DNA of 64,000 bases from Euphorbia lathyris (Eukaryota; Streptophyta; Magnoliopsida; Malpighiales; Euphorbiaceae). Below, in pieces: positions 9,951-21,200 of the stretch; the first letter of the stretch is position 1; each line of letters opens with the position of its first letter. The stretch is taken from NCBI RefSeq assembly GCF_963576675.1, contig NC_088915.1:41631501-41695500 (forward strand). The letters run 5' to 3'. The notes beneath the pieces were generated by a model. It did not search any database. It saw nothing but the letters and a program-made list of their open reading frames with translations, and was not told the DNA's origin. A program made the position numbers and the translations under genes.

Positions 9951-12015
9951 GAGGGATGCCTGCGTTCGATCTGCGGGCAGTGTTCCATCCTGAAGATGCC
10001 TGCGTCCGCCGAGTCGATCTGTAGCAAGCTCTCTACGCGAATGGCCGGGGCCCCAGCGATTTCGATGAGGGTATATGGGTCACTGGATTGTTCTCCTGCT
10101 GCGAGAGCGGCAATAGCATCCGCCTCTTCGTTCTCCTTTCGTGTCACCAGTATGAGGTCAAAGGTTATTCCTTTTGCTTTGAGGTCATTGAGTAAGGAGG
10201 TGGCGATGGCCAGATATTGGCACATCGTCAGATCTTTTGCCTTGTAGGTACCGCTGACGTGGCTAACGACGAGCTTTGAGTCCGAGTATATCGTCAAATG
10301 TCCGTTCACTATTGTTTTCGATAATCGAATAGCTGCGATCAAGGCCTCATACTCTGCCTGATTATTCGTGGTCGAGAAATCGAGCCGGACGGCGTACCGT
10401 ATGCGGAGATTATCGGGTCCCTGAATGGCTACGCCTGCGCCTGCCCGCCCTGGAGCGCAGGACCCATCTATACTCATGGTCCAGACGTCGCTGTTGTGAG
10501 CTTTTGTTGTCGTGGGGTTGGCAGTAGACAATCCGGTGAATTCTACGATGAAGTCGGACAGTACCTGAGCTTTGATCGTCGTGCGGGGCTCAAATCGTAC
10601 GTCAAATTGAGATAGTCGAACTGACCAGTTGGTGATTCGACCGGAGACCTCTAGTTTCTGGACGGCCTTCTTCAGAGGGTAATTGGTCCTGACCACAACC
10701 GTATGCACTTGGAAGTACGGTCTAAGACGCTCGGACGCTTGAGTTATGGCGAATAGAGCCTTCTCAACCTCGGAGTATCGGATTTCGGCTCCCTTCAGAA
10801 CTTTGCTCAGAAAGTAAATTGGGTAAAGCTCCGTCCCCTCTTCTTGAGTTAAAACGACTCCTACCGTTTCATCGGCGATGGTGAAGTACAAGTGAATGTC
10901 CCGTCCTGGCTTTGGCACCGACAGCAGTGGGGGTGTGGCGAGGAAGATTTTGATGGCGTTGAATGCGGCCTGGCAGTCCGTAGACCACTTAAAGGGATGC
11001 TCCTTCTTGATCGCTTTGTAAAAAGGCAAACACCGCTGTGCCGAGCAAGAAATGAAACGTCCCAAGGCGATGATCCTTCTGTTGAGCCTTTGAACCCCAT
11101 GCAAGTCGCGCGGTGGCTCCATTGCCAAGATTGCCTTGATCTTCGCGGGGTTGGGTTCGATGCCTTTCTCTGACACCACGCATCCCAGGAATTTGCCACT
11201 GCGAATTCCGAAGAAACATTTCTCCGGATCCAGCTTAAGATTGTAGGTTCTGAAAATCTTAAACACCTCCGCCAAGTCTCACGGGTGGTCACCCTCTTCA
11301 GTGTTAGGACCACCATATCATCGATGTACACCTGTACTGTCTTGCTGATGAGATGGGCGAACATCTTATCTACTAACCGCTGGTATGTGGCCCCCGCATT
11401 CTTTAACCCGAAAGGCATGATATTGTAGCAATAAGTGCCTTCATGCGTAATGAAGGAGTTTTTTTCGGCGTCGGCTGGGTCTAGAGGGATTTGCTGAAAC
11501 CCAGCGATGGCATCAAACTGAGACAAGATTTTGCGACCAGCAGTTTGGTCGAGGAGCCGATCTATATTAGGCAGCGGGTAAGAATCCTTGGGGCAAGCTT
11601 TATTAACATTTGTAAAATCTACACACATGCGGTACTTTCCGCTGCCTTTCTTTACAAGTACAACGTTAGAAAGCCAGTCCGGATAGTGGACCTCGTGAAT
11701 AAATTTTACAGCTAGAAGCTTGTCAACCTCTGCCTTCACTACGGCTTGCTTGTCCTTCGCCTGTACTCGCATCTTCTGCTTCAAGGGCTCCATGGAGGGG
11801 TCGATGCTCAATTTGTGCACTGCTTGATCAGGTGAGACCCCCGTGATGTCTTCGGTGCACCAAGCGAACACATCTGAATGCTCTGATAGGACAACCTTGA
11901 TCTCGTCGGCCAAAGGGGATGTGAGCCTGGTCCCAATTTTTACTGTCTTGGTGTCCCCGAGAACATAGTCGCTGACCGGCTCGATTGGTACAGGATTGTA
12001 ACCCCTCATATCCAT
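9839..12015 (-). pseudogene. Tat1 reverse transcriptase and dual RNase H
   Basis: 12015-10861 carries RT with SKYRMCVDF-like and VYIDDMVV (catalytic YxDD) motifs. 11275-9839 carries the RT thumb, the usual gypsy RNase H and a second RNase H. The second shows Asp in SIDGSCAPG, Glu in AEYEALIA, Asp in YSDSKLVVS and Asp in NEEADAIA, so a full DEDD set. The gypsy RNase H core looks poorly conserved (YFTIADETVGVVL), as is usual where a second RNase H has been gained. A frameshift near 11275-11290 separates the two frames. The dual RNase H places the element in the Tat lineage. Confidence 0.9.
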
Positions 12016-12029
12016 CAGGCCATCCTCCA

Positions 12030-12660
12030 GGTAAAGCGCTGTCCGAGGCTGAGTCGCCTCCCACTACAATCTTTTGGCCAGCATGCGATCTCCTTGGATG
12101 GTGATCCTTCCATGTTGAAGCGGCAAGGTCAAGCATAATCCGGAGATATCGACCGTGGCCTTCAAGCTAGCCAGCAGAGGCCTTCTGATGATGACATTGT
12201 AGGCCAGGGGGATATCGACCACCACCCATTCTGCGGTATTCTCGATCTCCTCGATCTCCTCGACACCTTCGGCGAAGATAGTCGACAGTGCGATGACTCC
12301 CTTTACTGGGACTTCAATTTCCGATAGGCCAACCAGGGGGAAAGTCCCGGCTCAGAGGGCAGTGTGAGTATTCTTCATTGCGCGGAGTGCCGTCCAGGTG
12401 AGCAAGTTCACCAAACTTCCTGTGTCTACCAGTACTCGGTGCGTTTTAAAGTCGACGATGTTGATGGTGACAACTAGAGCCTCCGAATGGCTAGTCCGGA
12501 GCGGTGGTTGCACCGTCAGGGTCTGACCGATTGCCTTCCTTTTTCGGGAGCTCTCCGGAGGCGCGCAGAGTGCTGGTGCCCCCTCCCTTATGACGTGGAT
12601 TTCCCCGTGGTACCTTGGCCGTTTTGGCTCATCTGCTCGGCCTGCTTCCCGATGCTTCGG
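12030..12660 (-). pseudogene. Tat1 aspartic protease region
   Basis: The minus strand encodes RVLVDTGSLVNLL (about 12420-12440), the DTG active site of a retroviral-type aspartic protease, followed by conserved spacer up to RT. Stops near 12357 and 12067 break it. It is continuous with the RT frame that follows. Confidence 0.75.
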
Positions 12661-12663
12661 GCT

Positions 12664-14093
12664 CTACTCCCTCTGCCTGATTGCCTTTGGTGGCGCACCC
12701 TGCTCCGTGATCCGCTCAATATCCTTCTGCAGCTGATAGCAGTTCTCCGTGGAGTGTCCGGAGGATTTGTGATATTTGCAATACTCTTTCTCGGTACGGG
12801 TCTTGCTCTTGTCGGCAGATGGGATCTGATGTGTGAATCGGCGAGGCTGGCTCTGAGCAGCGTAATGCACTTCCTTCCCGCGGGATCGATCTCCCCTACG
12901 CTCCAGGTTTGCTCGCTCGGCCCAAGCCGGAAAAGGCATTGGGGCCTCCTTGCGGGCTCGGCCCTCCTCACGTGCTTCTGCGATCGGTCTGCCTTTTTCC
13001 TGCTTATGTGTGTCTCCTCTAGCCTTGTCCCTGTCTGACTCTTCGTATCCTGCGGGCCGGTCGCAGTCGTCGTATCTGACGAAGGTTTGTGCCATGGTCA
13101 TGAGCTCTTCGAAAGATCTTGGCATCTTTCGAAAACATTTCTGCTTTAGAGGCTCGCATGAGGTTCCTTTTGCCAGAGCGTCATGATCCACCTCTAGGTT
13201 GAGGCCTTTAACCTGTGAGGCCATATGGTGAAACCTAGAAAGAAAGTTGCGTAGCAATTCGGTTGCTCGATGTTTGAGCCTGTTGAGGTCCGAGCTGATC
13301 TTCTTTACTTTTGTTGCTGCGGCGAAACGGGAGAGGAAAAGATCCTTTAGGAGATCAAATGAGTCGATCGACTCTGGAGCAAGTCCTCGATACCACTCTT
13401 ACGCACTAGACGAGAGTGTGGTCGGAAAAACCTTGCACATGATGTCCTCGTCTTTTGAGTATAAGTTGATGGTGCTCATGAACGATGCCACATGGTCGTT
13501 CGGGTCCTCGGTCCCTGAATACTGGGATAGTCGAGGAGCTTTCCAGTCCCGTGGGAACCTCGTCTCGATGATCCTTTGTACTAGTGGCATTTTGCTGGAG
13601 GTGATGCTTCCTCCCATGATGCCCCCGAGGGCCCTCTTGTCAAGAAAACGCTGGATCTTTAGTTCCAACAAGTCTTCGCTATTCGCGGCCGCTGCCTCCT
13701 CGCACCGCCCTCACCGGCCGAGGCGGCCCCGGCCCCTCTTCATGCGAGGACCCCGGGTCCCGCGGGCTCTCCTGGCTCTCTTTGTATTTTTGCTGCTTCT
13801 TTAAGGTATTGCCAGATTTTGGTGTTCTCCTCCTGCAAGCTCCTTTGTTGGTCTATGATCTTCATCTGAGCCGCCGTATGAATAGCCTAGGTTGTTTGAA
13901 AACCTTGTATTGCACTAAGGAGTTGTGTGGTATTGTAAGTCTCTTCTTCTTCAGGGCTTACCTCCTCCATCAGTGGCCCCAGGTTTCTGGGGAAAATTGG
14001 AATGTTCGAAGTGGAACGCTCGATGTTAGTCATGAAGCTAGTTGCTCCTACTTCCGGTACTATCGTCGGGACAGAGTCAGTCGGGGTCTGCAT
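12664..14093 (-). pseudogene. Tat1 gag
   Basis: This is the capsid/nucleocapsid polyprotein. It starts at ATG 14093, about 50 bases from the LTR, and is broken into 14093-13887, 13671-13399 and 13257-12664. The middle part (RDWKAPRLSQYSGTEDPNDH) is a retrotransposon Gag domain start. The last part contains the CCHC-like CKYHKSSGHSTENC at its C-terminal end, after a charged Lys/Arg/Glu-rich linker. Large plus-strand ORFs in the same place are shadows. Confidence 0.88.
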
Positions 14094-14121
14094 TTCGCTT
14101 GAAGCTCCGAGGTCACTTGTA

Positions 14122-14142
14122 TTCCACGTTCACTGCACCAAA
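14122..14142 (-). promoter_or_regulatory. Tat1 primer binding site
   Basis: A few bases after the minus-strand LTR end lies TGGTGCAGTGAACG. It begins TGG as required to pair with a tRNA 3' CCA. The tRNA was not identified. Confidence 0.6.
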
Positions 14143-14443
14143 TAATCTGGGAATGCGGAATAGTGATCTGGATCTTCGTCGGGAAGGTCTGGCTTCTTCG
14201 GGGATCGGTTCTGCGCGGGGAACGGTCCCTGCGGGCACTCCGAAGATTAAGACAATTAGTGGTTCAAGAGAGTATGGTAATCAAATGTGAGTGAGGTAGG
14301 AAATGAGTTACCTGATCACTTCTTCTTCTTTCATTGGTCTTTTTATAGTGGATTGACTTGGGCTTGCGGGCCCTTTGTTGTCCTGGCCCATTCGCTGGTC
14401 GAGCATCGTTGGGCCTCTTGGGCATAAGTGATATTCCGAATCA
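14143..14443 (-). repeat. Tat1 5' LTR
   Basis: This is the right copy of the 301-bp LTR. It is followed by the TTATG duplication and then by copia B LTR sequence. Confidence 0.92.
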
Positions 14444-14448
14444 TTATG

Positions 14449-14629
14449 TATGTTAGGTTAATTAGGTTTTGAGTGTTTTAATTTATATATATAGTGTATT
14501 TCTAAACCTAATTGGTTTAGGATTAATTGGTTAATTACAAAACTAATCCAATCCTAATCTAATTACATAAATAAATACCAATAATATTTATTCTATGCAA
14601 TTAATTATGATTAGATTAAATTTAATTAC
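14449..14629 (-). mobile_element. Copia B left LTR, piece 2
   Basis: It continues the B LTR after Tat1 and matches 53020-53200. It ends at ATTAC (14625-14629), the target duplicated by copia A. Confidence 0.9.
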
Positions 14630-16492
14630 TGTTGGGGTTTAGTGTCCTATAGACAATTGTTGCAGGATACAAACTTAATGTAAATGAATTGTTCTTTATA
14701 TCATTTGTTTTAATGAGATATATGTTTTATAACTATATAAAGACAATCCCTTTTAAGCACTAAATAAAGTCTAATAAAAGGAAATCCGTAAGTTTGTTTA
14801 AAGTGATTATAAAGTGTTCATATAAGCATGAAGTGAGACAAAACTTTATAATAAACTAATAAACTTAAAACCACCCCAAGTCAAGTGATATGTTTAGGAT
14901 TGATGTATCACTGTTGAGACTTGTATGTAACAATGTCTTTTGTCCGACAGAAAGCTGATCTCACAAGCTTTATATATATAGATATCTGGACAGTTACATA
15001 GATCCGATGAAACGTCGTTCATTAGGATTGGTGATCCGATTTGAGATAACAGGATGGGTAGATTCATCCTTGTCACCTGTTCATCTCATTGGTATTAATA
15101 GGTATAACTAATCCTCAGACTCAAAGGAATGTTAATTGGTCATCCTGAATTATTGAATGTGAGACTTTGATCCTGCTGTCCCACGATCCTTAACAGAGAT
15201 GACTCTGGGGTGTGAACGGCAAAGGTTGGGTGTCACAGGAGGTAATATCAGGGTAGTTATACATTGGATTGAGCATTTATCACTCCCGATTAATGGGAGA
15301 TACATCCAAGGATCGCTTGTGGAAGACTCGACTCTAAATCCTTGCAAGGTGATAGCTTAAGAGTAAGAAATACAGATTTCACTTAACCTATCTATTTGAG
15401 TTGACTCGGCCTATACAAGTAAAACGAACGTCTCGCTATATGTGACTTGACATCACCCATAGTCATAAGATTCAGTTCAAGGATGTAGTTGATAAAGGAT
15501 CGAATTATACCGTAACTAATACGGAAGGGTTAACGACAGAATCAACCTGTCTTCTTAACGGACTCTGGGGGAATGATTACAGACTTGCCAATAACATACT
15601 CAGTACATCATTTCGTTATGCAAGGATTAAATATAATTCTTGAAGAAATTAATTTAATAGTTGCATACGGCCAGAAGTAGTAAGAACCTAATGGATCACA
15701 CATAAGACTTGGAACCAAAAGAGAGATGGATGTCATTAATAGATGGAAGCCCAATTGAGCACAGTAAGGCCCATTTAATTAGAAGGGGGGGCCGAAATTT
15801 ATATGTAATAATAAGGAATTATTTTAATTCCATTAATCCTAATTTGATTAGGTTTGTGAATTAAATTAATTAAGAGATAATTAAGTTAGGAGTTTTAATT
15901 AGATTAATATACTCCTATTATTATCCAATTAGGTTATTTATTATTATCCTAGATATATTAGATATATAAAGAGATAATAATTGGGAATCCTATTCCGAAT
16001 TGAATTCCTATTAAGTAACCTATTCCTATCTAACTAGGGTTTAGATACAAGTTATTATATATACCCCCCCTACTACATGAATTTCGACCAAACTATATAC
16101 TTTCCCCTTTATGATTTTCGAAATCCCTAGCTAGAGAGAGAAAGAGAATTCGACTCCCCTAGTTCGTGGACAAGAATTCATACGGCTTCCATCGATCGAT
16201 TAATTTCATCTATCTTTCTTTCTCCTTGATCTTGTGTTGGTTAATTAGAGGCAATCTATTTTGGTTGCATCTCATACAGTTGATTCTAACTTAACCTCAC
16301 CGTGTTATACTTCGTGCTTGGGAACTCGGAGAAGAATTGTGGGCGCTTCTTTAACAATGGTAGATTGTTCTTCAAAAGGTATTTCTTCTTATCCCTCTTT
16401 ATATGAAATAACGATTAACGGATCCTATGGTTAAAAGGAAGTAGGCTAAAATTTTATATTTCCGCTGCTATACCTTAGCCTAATTTCCTTCA
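14630..16492 (+). repeat. Copia A 5' LTR
   Basis: It begins TGTTGGGGTTTAG and ends CTAATTTCCTTCA, 1863 bp. A TATATATACC stretch near 16056 is a plausible LTR TATA box. There is no real ORF; short open frames near 14894 and 15150 recur in the other LTR and in the solo copy. Confidence 0.93.
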
Positions 16493-16493
16493 G

Positions 16494-16510
16494 TGGTATC
16501 AGAGCCATCG
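16494..16510 (+). promoter_or_regulatory. Copia A primer binding site
   Basis: TGGTATCAGAGCCATCG lies one base after the LTR. It matches the initiator-Met tRNA 3' end used by most plant copia elements. Confidence 0.9.
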
Positions 16511-16861
16511 TTAAATCCGTTATTTCATATATGAAAATTTAGAAGTTTTTCAATAGGATTGAATAAATATTTATGGTTAGGATTAATTAACAAATTGTTT
16601 GATTAATTGATTCTAAAGATAAATGAATTTTAGTTAATTGTTAATTAAAATAGACTATGCGTATGTTCCTAATTATTTCGGTTGATAATCATTATAACAA
16701 AATCTATTAGTTTTATAGTTAGGTTAATAAAATTAGTTTTATTAATTCTAAAAGATAAAACGGAAATCTATTGTAGTTTTTCCTATTTCTGAAAATCGTT
16801 TTTTTAAACCGTTTTAAAATCTGATATATATATATATATATTTAAAAAAATAAATAAAATA

Positions 16862-16984
16862 CGACAGCGGCTCGGGTCGCGCCTCACGGCGCGACCAGCT
16901 GCTGTCGCGCGGCTGCTGCCTCGCGGCGGCAGCCGCGGGGCTGCTGCCGAACGACAGCAGCCCAGTTTCGGGCCCCGGCCCGAA
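16862..16984 (+). other. GC-rich cluster of four stem-loops
   Basis: Four hairpins sit side by side in AT-rich surroundings. First: GGTCGCGCC/GGCGCGACC with loop TCAC at 16875-16896, enclosed by CGACAGC (16862-16868) and GCTGTCG (16901-16907). Second: a 12-bp stem at 16909-16936 with loop TCGC and one T-G pair. Third: GGGCTGCTG/CAGCAGCCC at 16938-16963 with an 8-base loop. Fourth: TTCGGGCC/GGCCCGAA at 16967-16984. Probable roles are genomic RNA packaging, dimerization or translation control; this is inference. Confidence 0.8.
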
Positions 16985-17804
16985 TCCCACTTGATTTTAA
17001 TTGTTAAAATCGGCTTGAATATAACTTGTATATATAAATATATGTTTCGGAAATTAATAGTTTTCTGTTTTGATTATCGAATGAAAATTCGTTTAAAAGT
17101 TTGTTTTTACCAAGTTGTAAATCAAAGTGTTAAATGAATTGAAATCAAAATAATTGGGACATGCATAATCGACGTTTTATATGGTTATATTAATCTAAGA
17201 ATTAATATAAAGATACAAAACGGTTAGAAGTAAAATTGGATGAAAGTTAATTTGACGAGTTAATGTGATTAACCTAAATATTACATAAGCCGGTTATGTA
17301 ATCAACCAATTAAATTTATTTAATTGAGTCTATGCATGTTTGGAGTTATGGACATATTTGGACCATCTTTTAGTCTTTTGGTATTTTTGAAATAGGGTCT
17401 GCGCGTCCTGCCTTTCTACTATTTATTGTAATTTCTCCTCTCATCTGATTCCCTTCAATTCAATTAAAGTTTTCTTATAGTAGTATAGAAATTAATATGT
17501 AATTTCAAGGCGCCATGGAGAAGACGGAGGACCTAAAGAGAAATATGTAATAGTTAGTATTTCCTTAGGTTTACCCTTTTATTCCGTCTCTGGCTCGACG
17601 GAATAATTTAGATGATATGTCCATAACGCCAATGTATGTGAATGTATGTGTCTGATGTATGCTAAAGCAAATCAAGACTAAGTTAGATTATGAGACCTAA
17701 ATAAAATCTCTCGTTAAAAGTTAAGTAAATAAGCAAGTTATTAAAATCGGTTGCCCCTCCCTAATATTATAATTCAGCCGGCAGTACTGGGGGCCTTTGG
17801 GTTG

Positions 17805-18079
17805 TTGAGCAAACTCAAGCTCGGGGTCTTATGGTAACACCTGAATTATCGAAAGTCATTCTTTCATGAATATGGGGTAATACTTAAATTAGATTATGAT
17901 AATTGGATGAGCAAACTCATGTTGTCATAAACTAATGGGCAATATGGTTGGGATTAATGTGAATAGCATATTAGTTACTAATGTGGTTAGTAACCCAATA
18001 ACCTAGGAATCACATTCAAGATGTGATTGATTACATGAATCTACCTAACAAATGAGACTAGCTTGTCGAGCAAACTCAA
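17805..18079 (+). repeat. Three repeated GAG-CAAA-CTC mini-hairpins
   Basis: TTGAGCAAACTCAA at 17805-17818, ATGAGCAAACTCAT at 17907-17920 and TCGAGCAAACTCAA at 18066-18079. Each has loop CAAA. The outer pair is T-A in the first and A-T in the second, a compensatory change. The third has a C/A mismatch inside the outer pair. Confidence 0.7.
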
Positions 18080-18295
18080 GGCGAAATCTCAGGAGTTAGG
18101 ATCCTAGCTCACTAAAGGATTTGTGAAATTCTTCGAATTAATATGGAGGGCTATTAATTTGGCAAAATAGTGGGAGCAATCTGGAATAAATTAAAAGGCC
18201 TATAATTTTAGATTGTTATACTTTAAAGCAAATGAATGACGTACGTTTACTCTTTCTCACTCTCAGGTTTTGTTTAAACACACACTCTTAAAATC

Positions 18296-21200
18296 ATGAC
18301 TAACACCGATCTGCGTTACATCATTACCGATAACAAATTGAATGGTTCAAACTTCACCGACTGGTTTTGTAACCTCAAAATTGTTTTAAAGTTCGAGAGG
18401 AAAGGGTATGTACTTGATACACCGATACCCCCTTACCCAACTGATGATGCTCCCTACCAAGAATTTTATGCTTACTTGAAGCATAAATCTGATGATGATC
18501 AAACGGGGGACATCATACTTGCATCTCTGACACCGGAAGTTAAAAGGCAACTACATTCAGATATGGATGCCTATTCCATGGTCAAGCACCTCAAAGAGTT
18601 ATTTGTGAATGAAACTCGGTGCGAACGCTTCAAAATAACCAAGGAGTTATATAAAAGCAAGATACAGGTGGGCACATCTGTAATGGCACATTGTGCAAAG
18701 ATGATCAGCCTTATCACCAAGTTTTCTAGTATTGGAGATGCGATGGACCATGAACTAAGTGAAAACTTACTTCTTTAGTCCCTCCCCGAGAGTTACTCAC
18801 AGTTCATAATGAACTACCAAATGAGTGGCTTGCAAACCTCTCTTGTAGAGCTTGCACATATGCTCGAGTCAGTCGAGCCCATTAGAAAAGAAAATGAGGA
18901 GATACTGGCCCTTGCTATTGAAGGATCGAGAAAAAGGAAAGGGGTCTCTCCCAATCCAAATCATCTTGATAAATGCAAGGGGGCTGTGCTCACCGAAACG
19001 AAGGGAAAGGAACCAAAGAAGCCCAAAGGAAAGTGCCACTATTATGGTGACTTGGGGCATTGGAGGAGGAACTGCATAGAGTACCTAACCTTCCACGAGA
19101 AAGCAAATAACGGTGCTTCAGCATCTGGTATGTTTTATATTGAAATAAATACAGTTTCACTGTCTGAATCTTGGGTACTTGATACCGGATGTGGATCTCA
19201 TATTTGTACAAATATGCAGGAGCTAAATCAGACTAAGGAACTAAAGAAAGGAAGCATAAACTTGCGAGTTGGAGCAAGAGTTGCTGCCCTCGCAATTGGA
19301 GATTATGTTTTACCTTTGCCCTCTGGACTTGTAATAGAATTAAGGAATTGTTTATACGTTCCTGAGATGTCTCGTAACATTATTTCTATTAGCCGTCTTG
19401 TTGACGACGGTTTTCATATTTCAATAAAAGACAAGAGTTGCAATATTTATAAAGATTCGATCTTTTACTTTTCAGGAATTTCACAAAATGGGATTTATGT
19501 GTTAGATAACAAAATTCCTGCTTTTGCAATTGATACCAAAAGACATAAGCTAGATAATTCAACTTACTTGTGACATTGTCGTTTAGGCCATATAAACAAG
19601 AGACGCATGCTAAAGCTACATTCAGATGGGCTTATAGATCCAATCGATTCCGAATCATTGGAAACATGCGAATCATGTTTAAAAGGTAAAATGACAAAGA
19701 CACCCTTTAGCAATAAAGGTGAGCGTGTATCAGACACTCTAGGACTCATTCATTCAGATGTATGCGGTCCTATGTCAGTCCAAGCAAGAGGAGGATTCAG
19801 ATACTTCATTAGCTTCATAGATGACCATACTCGATATGGTTACATCTACTTGATGAGGCACAAATCAGAAGCTTTTGACAAGTTCAAATGCTTCAAGAAT
19901 GAAGTAGAAAATCAATTAGGAAAGAAAATAAAGACGCTTCGATCCGATCGAGGTGGCAAATATCTTTCTGATGATTTTCTGAATTATCTAACTGAATGTG
20001 GGATATGCTCACAATGGACACCTCCCTATACACCACAACACAATGGTGTATCCGAGAGGAGAAACCGTACCCTATTAGATATGGTACGATCCATGATGAG
20101 CATGGCCTTACTTCCAAAGACGTTCTGGGGCTATGCCTTAGAAACTGCCCTCTTCACCCTAAATCGAGTACCAACTAAATCCGCTAGTTCCACACCATAT
20201 GAATTGTTCGTTGGTAGGCCCGTGTTCTCGTTTATGAGAGTATGGGGTTGTTCAGCGTATGTCAAACGCATTGCGTCCGACAAATTAGATTCTAAATCTG
20301 ATAAATGTTTCTTCATTGGATATCCCAGGGAAACCATAGGGTATTACTTCTATCATCCAGATGATCAGAAAATAATAGTATCCAAGCACGCAACCTTCTT
20401 AGAGAAAGAGTTTCTCGAAGAAACACAAAAGGGAAGCGTGATTGAACTCGACGAAGTTCAAGAGGAAGAAACACCGACTGAAACAACAGAAGCGGTTGAG
20501 GTACCCGAAGAAGTCCCATTAGATGGGACTCCAGTGGCACCTATTCGTAGATCACGAAGAGTTCGTGAACTCCCAGTTAGATATGGTTTTCTAGTGGGAG
20601 ATGATAACGAGGTTCCCGTGTTAGACGACGAACCCGAAAACTACGAAGAGGCTCTTACTAGTCCAGATTCTAAAGCATGGCTTGAGGCCATGGATTCTGA
20701 AATGGATTCCATGTATACTAACCAAGTGTGGACTTTGGTTGATCCACCCGAAGGGATAATTCCCATTGGGTGCAGGTGGATCTTCAAAAAGAAGACTGAC
20801 ATGGATGGAAAGGTTAGCACCTATAAGGCTAGGTTGGTAGCAAAAGGATATCGTCAAAAACAAGGTGTTGATTATGACGAAACCTTCTCTCCTGTTGCTA
20901 TGTCCAAATCAATCAGAATCATGCTTGCTATTGCCGCTCACTACGATTATGAGATTTGGCAAATGGATGTGAAAACAGCTTTCCTAAATGGAAACCTGCT
21001 TGAGGATGTATACATGATGCAGCCTGAAGGTTTCATATCAAAGGATGCAAATAAAGTTTGCAAACTTCAGAGATCCATTTATGGACTCAAGCAAGCATCT
21101 AGAAGCTGGAATAAGCGTTTTGACGAAACCATAAAACAATTTGGTTTCGAACAAAATTGCGAAGAAGCTTGCATTTACAAGAAAGCAAGTGGGAGCTCTA

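Larger units (their letters stand above)
3377..14443 (-). mobile_element. Tat/Retand-lineage Ty3/gypsy element (Tat1)
   Basis: This element is 11.07 kb on the minus strand, with short 301-bp LTRs at 3377-3677 and 14143-14443 and TSD TTATG (3372-3376 and 14444-14448). Minus-strand LTR ends are TGATTC...GATTA, not the usual CA end. The order on its own strand is LTR, primer site, gag, protease, RT, two RNase H domains, integrase, tandem repeats, then a 4-kb region with two genes on the opposite strand, polypurine tract, LTR. The second RNase H, short LTRs and antisense ORFs between pol and 3' LTR fit the Tat lineage. All pol and gag frames are broken. The LTR copies differ by about 14 positions by eye. 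Confidence 0.92.
16511..18295 (+). other. Copia A leader between primer site and gag
   Basis: These 1.8 kb are AT-rich with no ORF that resembles a protein. Two structured parts stand out: a GC-rich stem-loop cluster at 16862-16984 and three GAG-CAAA-CTC hairpins between 17805 and 18079, listed separately. An extra 8-bp stem ATTCCGTC/GACGGAAT with loop TCTGGCTC lies at 17581-17604. Confidence 0.8.

Noticed and set aside
12487..13804. Plus-strand frames of 183 and 185 codons across Tat1 gag
   Set aside because: They are shadows of gag on the minus strand. They have no domain, unlike the antisense ORFs at 4221-7771.
14894..15347. Small ORFs recurring in LTRs at 14894, 15150, 22483, 22739 and 59923
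   Set aside because: They recur only because the LTR recurs and show no protein features.
16862..16984. CpG island or promoter of a host gene
   Set aside because: It lies inside a retrotransposon leader with no gene around it; its inverted repeats explain it better as RNA structure.
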